A stretch of DNA of 60,602 nucleotides from Legionella maceachernii (GTDB lineage Bacteria > Pseudomonadota > Gammaproteobacteria > Legionellales > Legionellaceae): positions 1-60,602 of the forward strand of contig NZ_FUXJ01000002.1 of NCBI RefSeq assembly GCF_900167045.1, written 5' to 3'. Below, one piece after another: positions 1 to 7,847 of this stretch (position 1 is its first letter; every line of letters starts with the position of its first letter). The position numbers and the translations under genes are program-made. The notes under the pieces were generated by a model. It saw only the letters and a list, made by a program, of their open reading frames with translations, was not told the origin of the DNA and made no database searches.

Positions 1-1
1 C

Positions 2-1741
2 GAAGAAATGGTCCGTGCTGAGGAGGATTTGCGTCAACGAAATGAGGAAATCAATGCACGTGAGGAAGAACTTCGTCAAGAAGCTCGCAGATTAGCTGAC
101 ATAGAAGGTATGGGTGACAATCCTGTACTTGCTGCTTTGATAAAAGAGATATCAAGAAGTAAAGACGATGAGTTACTTGAACAGGTTCGTGATGCAGAAA
201 GCAATGGCGAATTGGAGGATGCGGGGCTTAATCGTAAATTGGTAAGAGCCTTGGTCGAGAAGACCTCTTACCAGAAGCTTATTGGCCCAGCACAAGCAAG
301 GCTTGAAGAGTTAAAGCACCTGAGAGAGGTTAGAAAGGCACGGTATTTAGATCCGGCACAATGCAAAGCTACTTTACGTGAAGATCTTGAGGAATTAAGA
401 AGCGCGATAAGAAACCTGCGCGACATTAGAAACCTTAATAAGGATGCCGAACCGGCATTAAGGAAGTTAGCCGCTATTACGCCTATCCATTTATTCAATC
501 CTGGATTTCAAGCTGCGGCTAAAAAACATGCGGACGAATTGGGCAGTTATTATGAGGGCTTAGCGGCAAAGAGCACCCCTCTATTTGAGTATTTGAAGAT
601 CTTACGTGCCGACTTAAAAGATAAATTGGCTAGTCTACCTACTGATTTTGAATTAGAGGCTTTGGGCAAAGATTCGCCCCAAAAGCAAGCGATTCAGAAA
701 AGACGGCATTCGCTCAATGTGATATTGAAAGAAATACAATCCGACTTAGATCTACACGAACCTTTACAAAAGAAATTTTATGGGGATCGCAAAGCAAACA
801 ATTCGCTTTTACAGCAAGGGATATTAGAAACATTAGAGCAAGCAAGATCGGGGGAATTTAATCTTAAATTTACGGTGTTCTCAAGCGAATATGAGGATTT
901 TGATTTAGACAATAAAACGAATTTTCTCAGAGGCTTTGTACCGAAACTGAAAGATAAAAAAGCCACATCGCTGTTGGTGCAGGATACATCGAGTCATAAC
1001 TACTATCGTACTATCTATGATCTTAAACCGGGCAAAGGTCGGTTACATACGATTAATTCAGATAATCCAAAGACAGTTGGAACACTTTTGGAGGAACAGC
1101 AACAAACAAGTTTCGATAGTGGTGTTTATAAGAAGCCTGATCCTACTAAACAACAACCAATATTTAAATATACTGTACTAGGTTTTCCTCAAGGAAGTGA
1201 AGATGATCCAGAAGTGGTGACTGGTCGTGTTCAATATGCAATTGCCACAGCGAGTCTATTGTTAACGCGCTACGGTGTCCCTCCCACGAAAGAACATCCG
1301 ATTCCTATAGATGGCAGCGACCCGCTTCAACTCAAGTATATATGGACTGCATTAATCGTTCTTGGCCAGAACATGCCTGAGATGAAATTTGATCATCACG
1401 CAGTGAAAGTTCTAGATCGTACGGCTTTTGACCCTGAAGCGGAACTTAAAAAAGAATTAAAGTTAAGGAAAGGCTTTTCGGGTAAGGGTTTTTACGGTAA
1501 GAGTAGTAAATTTGCCGAAAATTCTTTTTTTGAAACGCATTTTAAAATTCAGCCGGCGCTTAAGGATTATCTCGCTGGTGCCAAAGAAGCCTCCTCTGAT
1601 AAATTTGGTCATCATGAAGCCAAAGCAAAAACTAAAAAAACCTTAGAGAAAGCTACTCAAGCATTTTTTGCCCCCGAGTCAAAACGTACAGTTGAAAAGA
1701 TTGAAGGAGAATTACTAAAAGGGATTCAAAGGTCGCATTAA
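2..1741 (+). CDS. Coiled-coil protein of unknown function, 5'-truncated by the window edge
   Basis: The reading frame is open to the left edge: two in-frame Glu codons precede the first ATG at position 8 and no ribosome-binding site is visible, so the true start probably lies outside the window. The visible 577 residues begin with a charged Glu/Arg/Leu-rich coiled coil (about residues 1-40), then mostly helical segments (90-270), then a more globular region (280-460), and end in a Lys/Glu-rich helical tail. No catalytic motif or signal peptide is recognised. Large helical proteins of this kind are common among Legionella Dot/Icm substrates, but effector status is only inference. Function unknown. 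Confidence 0.75.
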   Translation, partial: EEMVRAEEDLRQRNEEINAREEELRQEARRLADIEGMGDNPVLAALIKEISRSKDDELLEQVRDAESNGELEDAGLNRKLVRALVEKTSYQKLIGPAQARLEELKHLREVRKARYLDPAQCKATLREDLEELRSAIRNLRDIRNLNKDAEPALRKLAAITPIHLFNPGFQAAAKKHADELGSYYEGLAAKSTPLFEYLKILRADLKDKLASLPTDFELEALGKDSPQKQAIQKRRHSLNVILKEIQSDLDLHEPLQKKFYGDRKANNSLLQQGILETLEQARSGEFNLKFTVFSSEYEDFDLDNKTNFLRGFVPKLKDKKATSLLVQDTSSHNYYRTIYDLKPGKGRLHTINSDNPKTVGTLLEEQQQTSFDSGVYKKPDPTKQQPIFKYTVLGFPQGSEDDPEVVTGRVQYAIATASLLLTRYGVPPTKEHPIPIDGSDPLQLKYIWTALIVLGQNMPEMKFDHHAVKVLDRTAFDPEAELKKELKLRKGFSGKGFYGKSSKFAENSFFETHFKIQPALKDYLAGAKEASSDKFGHHEAKAKTKKTLEKATQAFFAPESKRTVEKIEGELLKGIQRSH

Positions 1742-1879
1742 TAAAAGCGAGTAGCTTGGGCCTTGGTCTAACACTGGAAGCGCGATATTTCAAAATTGTT
1801 GGTTCTACGCTAACTACAAATTGACAGCGTCTCAATGGTCGCCCAAAATGAGCAAAGACTCATTTAAAGCGATCAGGTT

Positions 1880-2815
1880 ATGGAATATAAAGACTATTAT
1901 AAAATAATGGGACTTGAACGGGGAGCAAGCCAGGAGGAAATCAAGCGAGCCTACCGTAAATTGGCTAGAAAATATCATCCTGATGTCAGTAAGGAAGAAA
2001 ATGCGGAAGCTAAATTTAAGGAGCTCGGTGAGGCATACGAAGTGCTTCGTGATCCTGAAAAACGGTCAAAATATGATCGCTATGGTCAATATTGGAAAGA
2101 ACAAGAGCAAACGGGTTATCGGCCTCACGAGGAGGGTGCTTATCAACATTATCAATTCGTTGATGAGGACAGTGCTGCTGACTTCCAAGATTTTCTTGAT
2201 AGTATTTTACGACAGCGCTCTGGCTTTCAGTCCAGCCCGTTTTCTAATCAAAGCAGGGATATTCATGCGAAACTCACGATCAGTTTGGAAGACAGTTTTT
2301 TAGGCACCGAAAAAACATTGCAGCTGCAAACTCCAGTGTTCGACAATCGTGGACATGCGCAATACCATGAGCGCTCGGTTCGCGTCAAAATACCGAAAGG
2401 AATTGGTGATAAACAACAAATTCGCTTAAAAGGCCAAGGAGGAAAGGGCCCTCATCATCAAGCCGGCGATTTATATATAGAAATTAATATAAGCCCCCAT
2501 CCCCTATTTAGTTTGCATAATAAGGATATTCAGTTGCATGTTCCAATCACCCCTTGGGAAGCCGCTCTTGGCTCTACTATTCAGGTTCCCACACTTGCTG
2601 GCGCTGTGAATTTGAAAATTCCTAAACTATCTCAAACAGGCAAGCGGATGCGATTAAAAGGCAGAGGATTACCGGGTAGTCCTCCAGGCGATCAATACGT
2701 CATTCTGGAAATTGTTATCCCTCAAGTTGAGAATTCTCAAGCAGATAAATTGTACGAGCAACTCGCTCATACCCTTCATTTTAATCCACGCGAAAAATTA
2801 GGAGTGAGCAAATGA
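1880..2815 (+). CDS. cbpA: DnaJ-family co-chaperone CbpA
   Basis: 311 residues. The N-terminal J domain (about 1-70) carries the HPD motif at residues 33-35 that stimulates the ATPase of DnaK. No Cys-rich zinc-binding region is present, which separates CbpA from DnaJ. The two beta-rich C-terminal substrate-binding domains span about 125-295. CbpA is a cytoplasmic DnaK partner and, in E. coli, a nucleoid-associated curved-DNA-binding protein of stationary phase. The stop overlaps the start of the next gene by 4 bases (ATGA), and that gene encodes the CbpA modulator, so the two are translationally coupled. The assignment is firm. Confidence 0.95.
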   Translation: MEYKDYYKIMGLERGASQEEIKRAYRKLARKYHPDVSKEENAEAKFKELGEAYEVLRDPEKRSKYDRYGQYWKEQEQTGYRPHEEGAYQHYQFVDEDSAADFQDFLDSILRQRSGFQSSPFSNQSRDIHAKLTISLEDSFLGTEKTLQLQTPVFDNRGHAQYHERSVRVKIPKGIGDKQQIRLKGQGGKGPHHQAGDLYIEINISPHPLFSLHNKDIQLHVPITPWEAALGSTIQVPTLAGAVNLKIPKLSQTGKRMRLKGRGLPGSPPGDQYVILEIVIPQVENSQADKLYEQLAHTLHFNPREKLGVSK

Positions 2816-3126
2816 CTGAGCATGAAAAAAAGCCCACTGCAACGGAATGTGAAGAATGGTTTTATTTATCCTTAGCTGAAGTCACTTCCTCATTCGGTGT
2901 TTCTAAGGAAACGGTGATTGAAATTGTCAATGAAGGAATCATTCCAGCACAAAAAGATGAGCATGACGAGTGGCAGTTTGATAGCGAGGCTGTGCGCTGT
3001 ATTCGTACAGTGTTGCGATTAAATCGTGATTTGGGAGTAAATTTAGCGGGTGCTGCATTAGCTCTTGAATTACTCAAAGAAATTGACCGCTTGCATGCCA
3101 TGCTGCGCAATAAAGGAATGGCGTAA
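2812..3126 (+). CDS. cbpM: Chaperone modulator CbpM
   Basis: 104 residues, MerR-like small protein. Residues from about 18 (the [18 protein letters not shown] stretch) form the helix-turn-helix-like fold. The C-terminal part is helical ([19 protein letters not shown]). CbpM binds the J domain of CbpA and inhibits both its co-chaperone and DNA-binding activities. The 4-base overlap with cbpA and matching length support the call. An inverted repeat follows at 3157-3206 and may end the transcript. Confidence 0.92.
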   Translation: MTEHEKKPTATECEEWFYLSLAEVTSSFGVSKETVIEIVNEGIIPAQKDEHDEWQFDSEAVRCIRTVLRLNRDLGVNLAGAALALELLKEIDRLHAMLRNKGMA

Positions 3127-3156
3127 GTTAAGAAAAATACTAAAGAATAGACTGAG

Positions 3157-3206
3157 CCTTGGCCCAACAGCGATGGCACAATGCACTCGGAATTGTAGGG
3201 CCAAGG
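3157..3206. repeat. Inverted repeat after cbpM (CCTTGGCCC / GGGCCAAGG)
   Basis: Two perfect 9-base arms, 3157-3165 and 3198-3206, are separated by about 32 bases. No T-run follows, so this is not a classical intrinsic terminator. The same core occurs in the larger inverted repeat at 27757-27897 and as a half copy near 1752-1771, so it belongs to a dispersed repeat family. It may still slow or stop transcription leaving cbpAM. Confidence 0.6.
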
Positions 3207-3348
3207 TCCAACCTTGATTGTTTTAGACTAAATATGGATTAATTAAAATCAGAAACATTAAAATTTGTGCTTAAAATGGCATTTTTGATTAGGAATTCAA
3301 GTTAAGTCGTGTTAAGGTGGCGCAGCGAATCCAAAATGAGGAGAAAAG

Positions 3349-3657
3349 ATGAAAAAATACTGTTTAACTGGCTTAATCGGATTTTGCTTTGCTGTCTTAG
3401 TAGGCTGTCAGTCATTGACGCATGAAAATTTCTTTAGAATGGGCCCATCGGATGAAACCATCACCACTTCGGTGAATTCTGCTTTTGCTAGTCATCCTGA
3501 TCTTTCTACTCAGCGCATTCACATTGAAACACATAAAGGAACAGTGATTTTGAGTGGCTATGTTAAAACCATTCGTCAAAGCGATACGGCGGGCGATATC
3601 GCTGGAAAAGTTGCGGGTGTCAAATCCGTACAAAATGAACTGATTGTAAGAAAGTAA
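3349..3657 (+). CDS. BON-domain lipoprotein
   Basis: 102 residues. A lipoprotein signal peptide with lipobox LVGC puts the lipidated Cys at residue 20. One BON domain (about 36-102) follows, with the typical opening DETITTSVNSAF, the central IHIETHKGTVILSGYV and the closing VAGVKSVQNELIV. BON domains bind phospholipid or bridge envelope layers, as in OsmY and DolP. The start has a good ribosome-binding site (GAGGAG upstream of 3349). It is probably a periplasm-facing envelope-stress lipoprotein; the exact role is unknown. Confidence 0.88.
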   Translation: MKKYCLTGLIGFCFAVLVGCQSLTHENFFRMGPSDETITTSVNSAFASHPDLSTQRIHIETHKGTVILSGYVKTIRQSDTAGDIAGKVAGVKSVQNELIVRK

Positions 3658-3685
3658 CCTAACCCTTTGATCTTATTATTTTTCC

Positions 3686-3711
3686 GTCATTCCTACCTGT
3701 GTGGGAATGAC
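3686..3711. terminator. Hairpin GTCATTCC...GGAATGAC
   Basis: 8-base perfect arms, at 3686-3693 and 3704-3711, enclose a 10-base loop 28 bases after the BON lipoprotein stop. The sequence resembles the GTCATTCC-type palindromes dispersed in many bacterial genomes. There is no strong T-tract, so termination is possible but unproven. Confidence 0.45.
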
Positions 3712-3920
3712 AATAAATACCTCTACTGTCCATAAAAAATGGCAATTTTAGTGTCTAAGAAAGACCGATTATCTAATCAAAATTTTCAATGATTTTACCC
3801 TAATTCAAATAAAAGATTTATTCAAAATCACTTCTGTGTTAAGAATATATGCCTACTTTTGCGGCACGAATTTTATTCTCATTAAGTTATTCGTTTTGTT
3901 ATTGGAATAAGGAAATTGCT

Positions 3921-4922
3921 ATGTCAAATCAAACGGCCAAGATTGTTCGTTTTCATGAGCTTGGTGGTCCTGAAGTATTAAAATTAGAGAACTCACCACT
4001 ACCTCAGCCTGAGAAAGGGGAGGTTCGATTGCGCGTCCATGCAATTGGTTTGAATCGAGCTGAAGCGATGTTTCGTCTTGGACGTTATCTTGTTGAACCT
4101 AGACTCCCTTCAAAGAATGGTTATGAAGCCTCTGGCGTGGTTGAAGCGGTAGGACCTGGGGTCGATAAAGGAATGATTGGTAAAAAATTCAGTTCAATCC
4201 CCTGTTTTGACCTAGGCAAATATGGTGTCTATGGGGAAGTGGCCATTTTACCTGCCTATGCGCTTGCCTCCTATCCCGAAACGCTTTCTTACGCTGAAGC
4301 AACTTCTATTTGGATGCAATACACGACCGCTTATGGTGCCCTCGTGCATTATGGAAAGCTTACCAAAGGGGATTTTGTTTTAATTACAGCAGCAAGTAGC
4401 AGTGTTGGCCTCGCTGCGATTGAAATCGCACGTGCCCAAGGTGCAGTAAGTATTGCCGTGACAAGAACGCGGAAGAAAAAAGCCGAATTACTGAAGCTGG
4501 GTGCGAATCATGTTATTGTTACTGATGAGGAAGATTTACCTTCTCGCGTAAAAGAAATTACCCAAGGAAAAGGAGCAAGAATTATTTTTGATCCTGTCGC
4601 CGGAAAAAGCATAGAAAAGCTTGCTAATGCGGTGGCAGAGAAAGGAATTATCTTTATTTACGGTAACTTGTCTAATGAGCCGATGGCTTTTCCTCTTCTT
4701 CAAGCACTGGCAAAGGGATTCTCGATTCGCGGTTATACATTGTTCGAATTAACTACCGTACCTGAGTGGCGTGAAAAAGCACAGAAATATATTTTTGATC
4801 ACCTAAAAGAGGGTACTTTCAAGCCCAAAATTGCGCGCAGGTTTAATTTGGATGAAATTGCAGAAGCACATCGTTACATGGAGTCGAATGAACAAATTGG
4901 CAAAATTGTAGTAACACTATAA
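3921..4922 (+). CDS. Zinc-independent medium-chain alcohol dehydrogenase/quinone oxidoreductase family protein
   Basis: 333 residues from the ATG at 3921, preferred over an upstream in-frame ATG at 3849 because AAGGA lies just before it and the family starts near here. A GroES-like N-terminal domain (1-120) is followed by an NAD(P)-binding Rossmann domain, with the ASSSVGLAAIEIA stretch in the glycine-rich loop position. The Cys/His residues that bind zinc in true alcohol dehydrogenases are not evident, as in QOR/NADPH:quinone reductases. It probably reduces quinones or enones with NADPH in the cytoplasm. The substrate cannot be read from sequence. Confidence 0.85.
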   Translation: MSNQTAKIVRFHELGGPEVLKLENSPLPQPEKGEVRLRVHAIGLNRAEAMFRLGRYLVEPRLPSKNGYEASGVVEAVGPGVDKGMIGKKFSSIPCFDLGKYGVYGEVAILPAYALASYPETLSYAEATSIWMQYTTAYGALVHYGKLTKGDFVLITAASSSVGLAAIEIARAQGAVSIAVTRTRKKKAELLKLGANHVIVTDEEDLPSRVKEITQGKGARIIFDPVAGKSIEKLANAVAEKGIIFIYGNLSNEPMAFPLLQALAKGFSIRGYTLFELTTVPEWREKAQKYIFDHLKEGTFKPKIARRFNLDEIAEAHRYMESNEQIGKIVVTL

Positions 4923-5017
4923 TCGTTTAATGAGGTCAAATTCGCTGTGAAGTCGAGTTTGACTAAAAACTAATTTGTTCAAAAGAGAGAGTTTAGTTAT
5001 TACGAGAGCAGTAAGTC

Positions 5018-5857
5018 ATGAATGGTATCCCACCTTATGTAGCAAATCATAGCGTTGCAAAATTCCTTGCCAAAATCGCAATAAGGGCTTTATATTTTGA
5101 AGTGAAAGCCTATCCTAAACCGGGATTGGTTAGCTTTATTGATTCAGGTGCCCATCAGGATATGAATGGCGAAGTTCTTTTTCGTAGTCTTTTTACTTTG
5201 CGACATTATTTTTATCAAATTGTAAGTCAAGGATTAGAAAGAAAATCATTTGAAATTTTAGTGCACACGGCCCTTAATGCAGAACAGCGCATGTTGAAAA
5301 AAACAAAAGGAATTAACACCCATTGCGATGCCATTTTTATTCTAGGGTTAATCTGTGTTTCTACAGCCAGATTGACGCAAGAAAATCGATCTTTCACCCC
5401 TGCAAATCTTCATCAGCAATTATTAAACGATCGGCAAATTATTCTCACTAATCTAAACACCAGTGCCTTTGCGCGCAAAGAATTTGCGATTAGCGAAGTC
5501 AAGCAAGTCTCTATTCGTGTGTTTGAGTTGATTTTTCAATTATTGCCTGCATTCATTGCACTCTATAAGAAAACTCAATCCATGGATGCCATCTGTTTAT
5601 TTGCTTATTTAGAACTTTTGGCCAGAGTTGATGATACTCATGTTCTTTTACATAAAGGGCGATTCGCGTTGGATTTTGCCCAAAAAGTTGCGGGTGAGAT
5701 CTTAGCAATTGATTGTATTGAAACGCGTTTTCTCCACGCGCAAGAAGCTCACTATGCTTTTTCCCAGAAAGGAATAAGTCCGCGAGAAATTGCGAATCTG
5801 CTGGTGATTTTATTGTTTCTTGGGCAATTATTTTGTGAGCAATTGTTATGTCATTAA
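5018..5857 (+). CDS. Triphosphoribosyl-dephospho-CoA synthase family protein (CitG/MdcB-like)
   Basis: 279 residues. It matches the CitG/MdcB family through the PKPGLVSFIDSGAHQDM stretch (about residues 31-47) and the INTHCDAIFILGL stretch (family form NTHKGAIF). These enzymes make 2'-(5''-triphosphoribosyl)-3'-dephospho-CoA, the prosthetic-group precursor of citrate lyase and malonate decarboxylase acyl-carrier proteins. No acyl-carrier subunit, transferase (CitX/MdcG) or decarboxylase subunit is seen nearby, so it is an orphan here. NTHCD in place of NTHKG could affect activity. The start has only a weak ribosome-binding site. Confidence 0.82.
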   Translation: MNGIPPYVANHSVAKFLAKIAIRALYFEVKAYPKPGLVSFIDSGAHQDMNGEVLFRSLFTLRHYFYQIVSQGLERKSFEILVHTALNAEQRMLKKTKGINTHCDAIFILGLICVSTARLTQENRSFTPANLHQQLLNDRQIILTNLNTSAFARKEFAISEVKQVSIRVFELIFQLLPAFIALYKKTQSMDAICLFAYLELLARVDDTHVLLHKGRFALDFAQKVAGEILAIDCIETRFLHAQEAHYAFSQKGISPREIANLLVILLFLGQLFCEQLLCH

Positions 5858-5944
5858 CGGATAAATGATTTTAATTTGAACAGTATAGTTATAAAATGAT
5901 ATAATTTTCGTTTTTTGGAAATAGTCATTTGCAGGAGTTGTAGC

Positions 5945-6445
5945 ATGCCTTTTTTTTATACCTCTAATCGATTCCCTTTAGACAAATTGGAATTTAAAAA
6001 ATTGTCTGAAAACCTCAAATATCTTAAACAGGCTGCAATTTGGGGAGAGAGTAAGTGGGGCTATCTGCGAAATTTTCCAGGTTTGAAATTCCGTATAAAA
6101 GACATTAATGAGATAAAAGATCATTTTTATATAGTCACTTATGGTGATCACGCTGTGGGAATGTTTGCTGTGTTGGGTGGTAAAAAAATCGCGGATTGGT
6201 CAAACAAATCTTTTCCAAGTAAAGAATTAGAGTATGTCTATGTGGATGAACCATTTAGAGGTTTAGGTATCGGTAAGAAAATCATTCAGGAAGCAAAAAA
6301 AATAGCTCACGCGAAAGAAGAGCACGTTATCCTTCTTCAGACGCTTAACCCCAATTTGAATAGCTTCTATAAAAAGCACGGCGCTAAAGAAGTAGGGGAG
6401 CAAAAATTTCTTGAGATACCCACAGAGGTTCTAGCCATTAGCTAA
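5945..6445 (+). CDS. GNAT-family N-acetyltransferase
   Basis: 166 residues from the ATG at 5945, which has AGGAG seven bases upstream. An in-frame TTG at 5915 would add ten residues but lacks such a site. The acetyl-CoA-binding motif A is visible as VDEPFRGLGIGKKIIQEA (R/Q-x-x-G-x-G/A pattern), followed by the C-terminal LNPNLNSFYKKHGAKEVG segment typical of GNAT proteins. The acceptor is unknown. It is convergent with the MaoC-like gene, whose stop is 29 bases away. Confidence 0.85.
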   Translation: MPFFYTSNRFPLDKLEFKKLSENLKYLKQAAIWGESKWGYLRNFPGLKFRIKDINEIKDHFYIVTYGDHAVGMFAVLGGKKIADWSNKSFPSKELEYVYVDEPFRGLGIGKKIIQEAKKIAHAKEEHVILLQTLNPNLNSFYKKHGAKEVGEQKFLEIPTEVLAIS

Positions 6446-6474
6446 TAACAGCTCACTGGGAGCTAATTCGTTAG

Positions 6475-6990
6475 CTAAATGCTGTAATCAGGTGCCCCTC
6501 CTCGCCTATATACAAGCACAGTACGCTCAAAAGACATGAAGATTTCTTTATGCTGATTAATACCTCTGGTCTCGACTGTCACGATGCCCTGGGTGGGTCT
6601 TGAGACGGATTCTCGTTTAGCCTTTATTTCGCTTTCGGCATAAATGGTATCTCCCTCAAAAACAGGTTTTAGCAGTTTGACTTTATCCCAAGCAAGATTA
6701 GCGACCACTTTTTTAGAAATGGTGTTCACTGTCATTCCTGTGATGATGGCTAAAGTAAACGTGCTGTTTACTAAAGGTTTTTTCCATTCAGTTTGTTCGG
6801 CATAATGGGCATCGAAATGAAGTTGAGCGGTATTCATTGTCAGTAAAGTAAACCAGATATTATCATTTTGAGTAATTGTCCTGCCGGGACGGTGTTCGAT
6901 AATTTGCCCTACTGTAAAATCCTCAAAATAAAAACCAAAATCTTCACGGAAGCGGTTATTGCCAAGAGAGAGATAACTTTGATTAGTCAT
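6475..6990 (-). CDS. MaoC-like dehydratase, probable itaconyl-CoA hydratase (RipB-like)
   Basis: 171 residues from the ATG at 6990. This start has AAAGGAA at proper spacing and overlaps the end of the upstream lyase gene by 8 bases; an ATG six bases earlier is too close to that site. It is a single hot-dog domain of the MaoC/mesaconyl-CoA hydratase type. The catalytic Asp is in the TQNDNIWF stretch and the His in the LHFDAHYA stretch. It is third in an operon after a CoA-transferase and a CitE-like lyase, the set that degrades itaconate (RipA, RipC, RipB). Family membership is seen; itaconyl-CoA as substrate is inferred from context. Confidence 0.85.
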   Translation of the reverse strand: MTNQSYLSLGNNRFREDFGFYFEDFTVGQIIEHRPGRTITQNDNIWFTLLTMNTAQLHFDAHYAEQTEWKKPLVNSTFTLAIITGMTVNTISKKVVANLAWDKVKLLKPVFEGDTIYAESEIKAKRESVSRPTQGIVTVETRGINQHKEIFMSFERTVLVYRRGGAPDYSI

Positions 6991-7837
6991 GTTCATTTCC
7001 TTTGATCGCTTTTGCCAGTTGCAGTAACTGCTGAGCATGTGTATAGACAGGGATATCAATCATTTCTCCTTGATATTGGCAGGCTTTTCCACCTGCGTGC
7101 TCAAAGAGGCTAACGATTTTTTTAGCTCTGTCGATTTGCTCTTTCGTGGGAGCAAAATTTTGTCTTATGGGTGCTATTTGTTTAGGATGAATAGCCAATT
7201 TGCCCTTAAATCCAAGTTGTTTGGCTTTTATTGTCTCTGAAATCAATTCCTGTTCATTGGCAAAATCGAAAAAGGGAGAATCGATTGCGGGTATATGCGT
7301 TAAGGCGGCTGCTTGAATAATTTGCGAGCGAGCGAACAATAAAGCGTCCCAATTTAAATGACAACCGACATCCGCTGCAAAATCAGCCGCGCCAAAGAAA
7401 AGCCCAGACACGGGCGAATTGGTTACGATAGAAGGAAGTTGGTGAATACCTTTGCTGGTTTCGATTAAGGCAAATAATTGAATTTTTCTTGCCTCCAGCT
7501 GAAGTGCTTTATAAATCATCGTTAATTCTTCAGCATTTTCTGTTTTGGGATACATAATGGCATCTAAAACAAGATTGGTTTGCTTAAAAGCAAGCAAATC
7601 GGCTAAACCAGCTTCACTGGTGATGTGGTTTATCCGAACGATGAGAGGTAGGGAAGAAGGCGCTTTTTGCAATAAAAATTGCAATACGTTATCCCGTGCT
7701 TGATTTTTTTCTTCAAGAGGTACTGCATCTTCAAGCTCTAAGATAAGGCCATTAGCTCCAGAAGCCAATGCTTTACTGAAACGTTCAGGCTTATTACCTG
7801 GAGTGAATAAAAGTGCTGGTGAAATGGATAAGTCCAT
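6983..7837 (-). CDS. HpcH/HpaI aldolase/citrate lyase (CitE-like), probable (S)-citramalyl-CoA lyase (RipC-like)
   Basis: 284 residues from the ATG at 7837, preferred to the longer frame because AGGAC precedes it and the protein then starts at the usual family position (ALLFTPGNKPERF). Visible TIM-barrel motifs are LILELEDAVP, the metal-binding Glu in FALIETSKG and the Asp in GLFFGAADFAADVG. No CitD/CitF partners are present, so it is a free-standing CoA-thioester lyase, not a citrate lyase subunit. In the itaconate pathway this enzyme splits (S)-citramalyl-CoA to acetyl-CoA and pyruvate. The gene begins 10 bases after the CoA-transferase stop and overlaps the MaoC-like gene. Confidence 0.87.
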   Translation of the reverse strand: MDLSISPALLFTPGNKPERFSKALASGANGLILELEDAVPLEEKNQARDNVLQFLLQKAPSSLPLIVRINHITSEAGLADLLAFKQTNLVLDAIMYPKTENAEELTMIYKALQLEARKIQLFALIETSKGIHQLPSIVTNSPVSGLFFGAADFAADVGCHLNWDALLFARSQIIQAAALTHIPAIDSPFFDFANEQELISETIKAKQLGFKGKLAIHPKQIAPIRQNFAPTKEQIDRAKKIVSLFEHAGGKACQYQGEMIDIPVYTHAQQLLQLAKAIKGNEHD

Positions 7838-7847
7838 TGAGTTGTCC

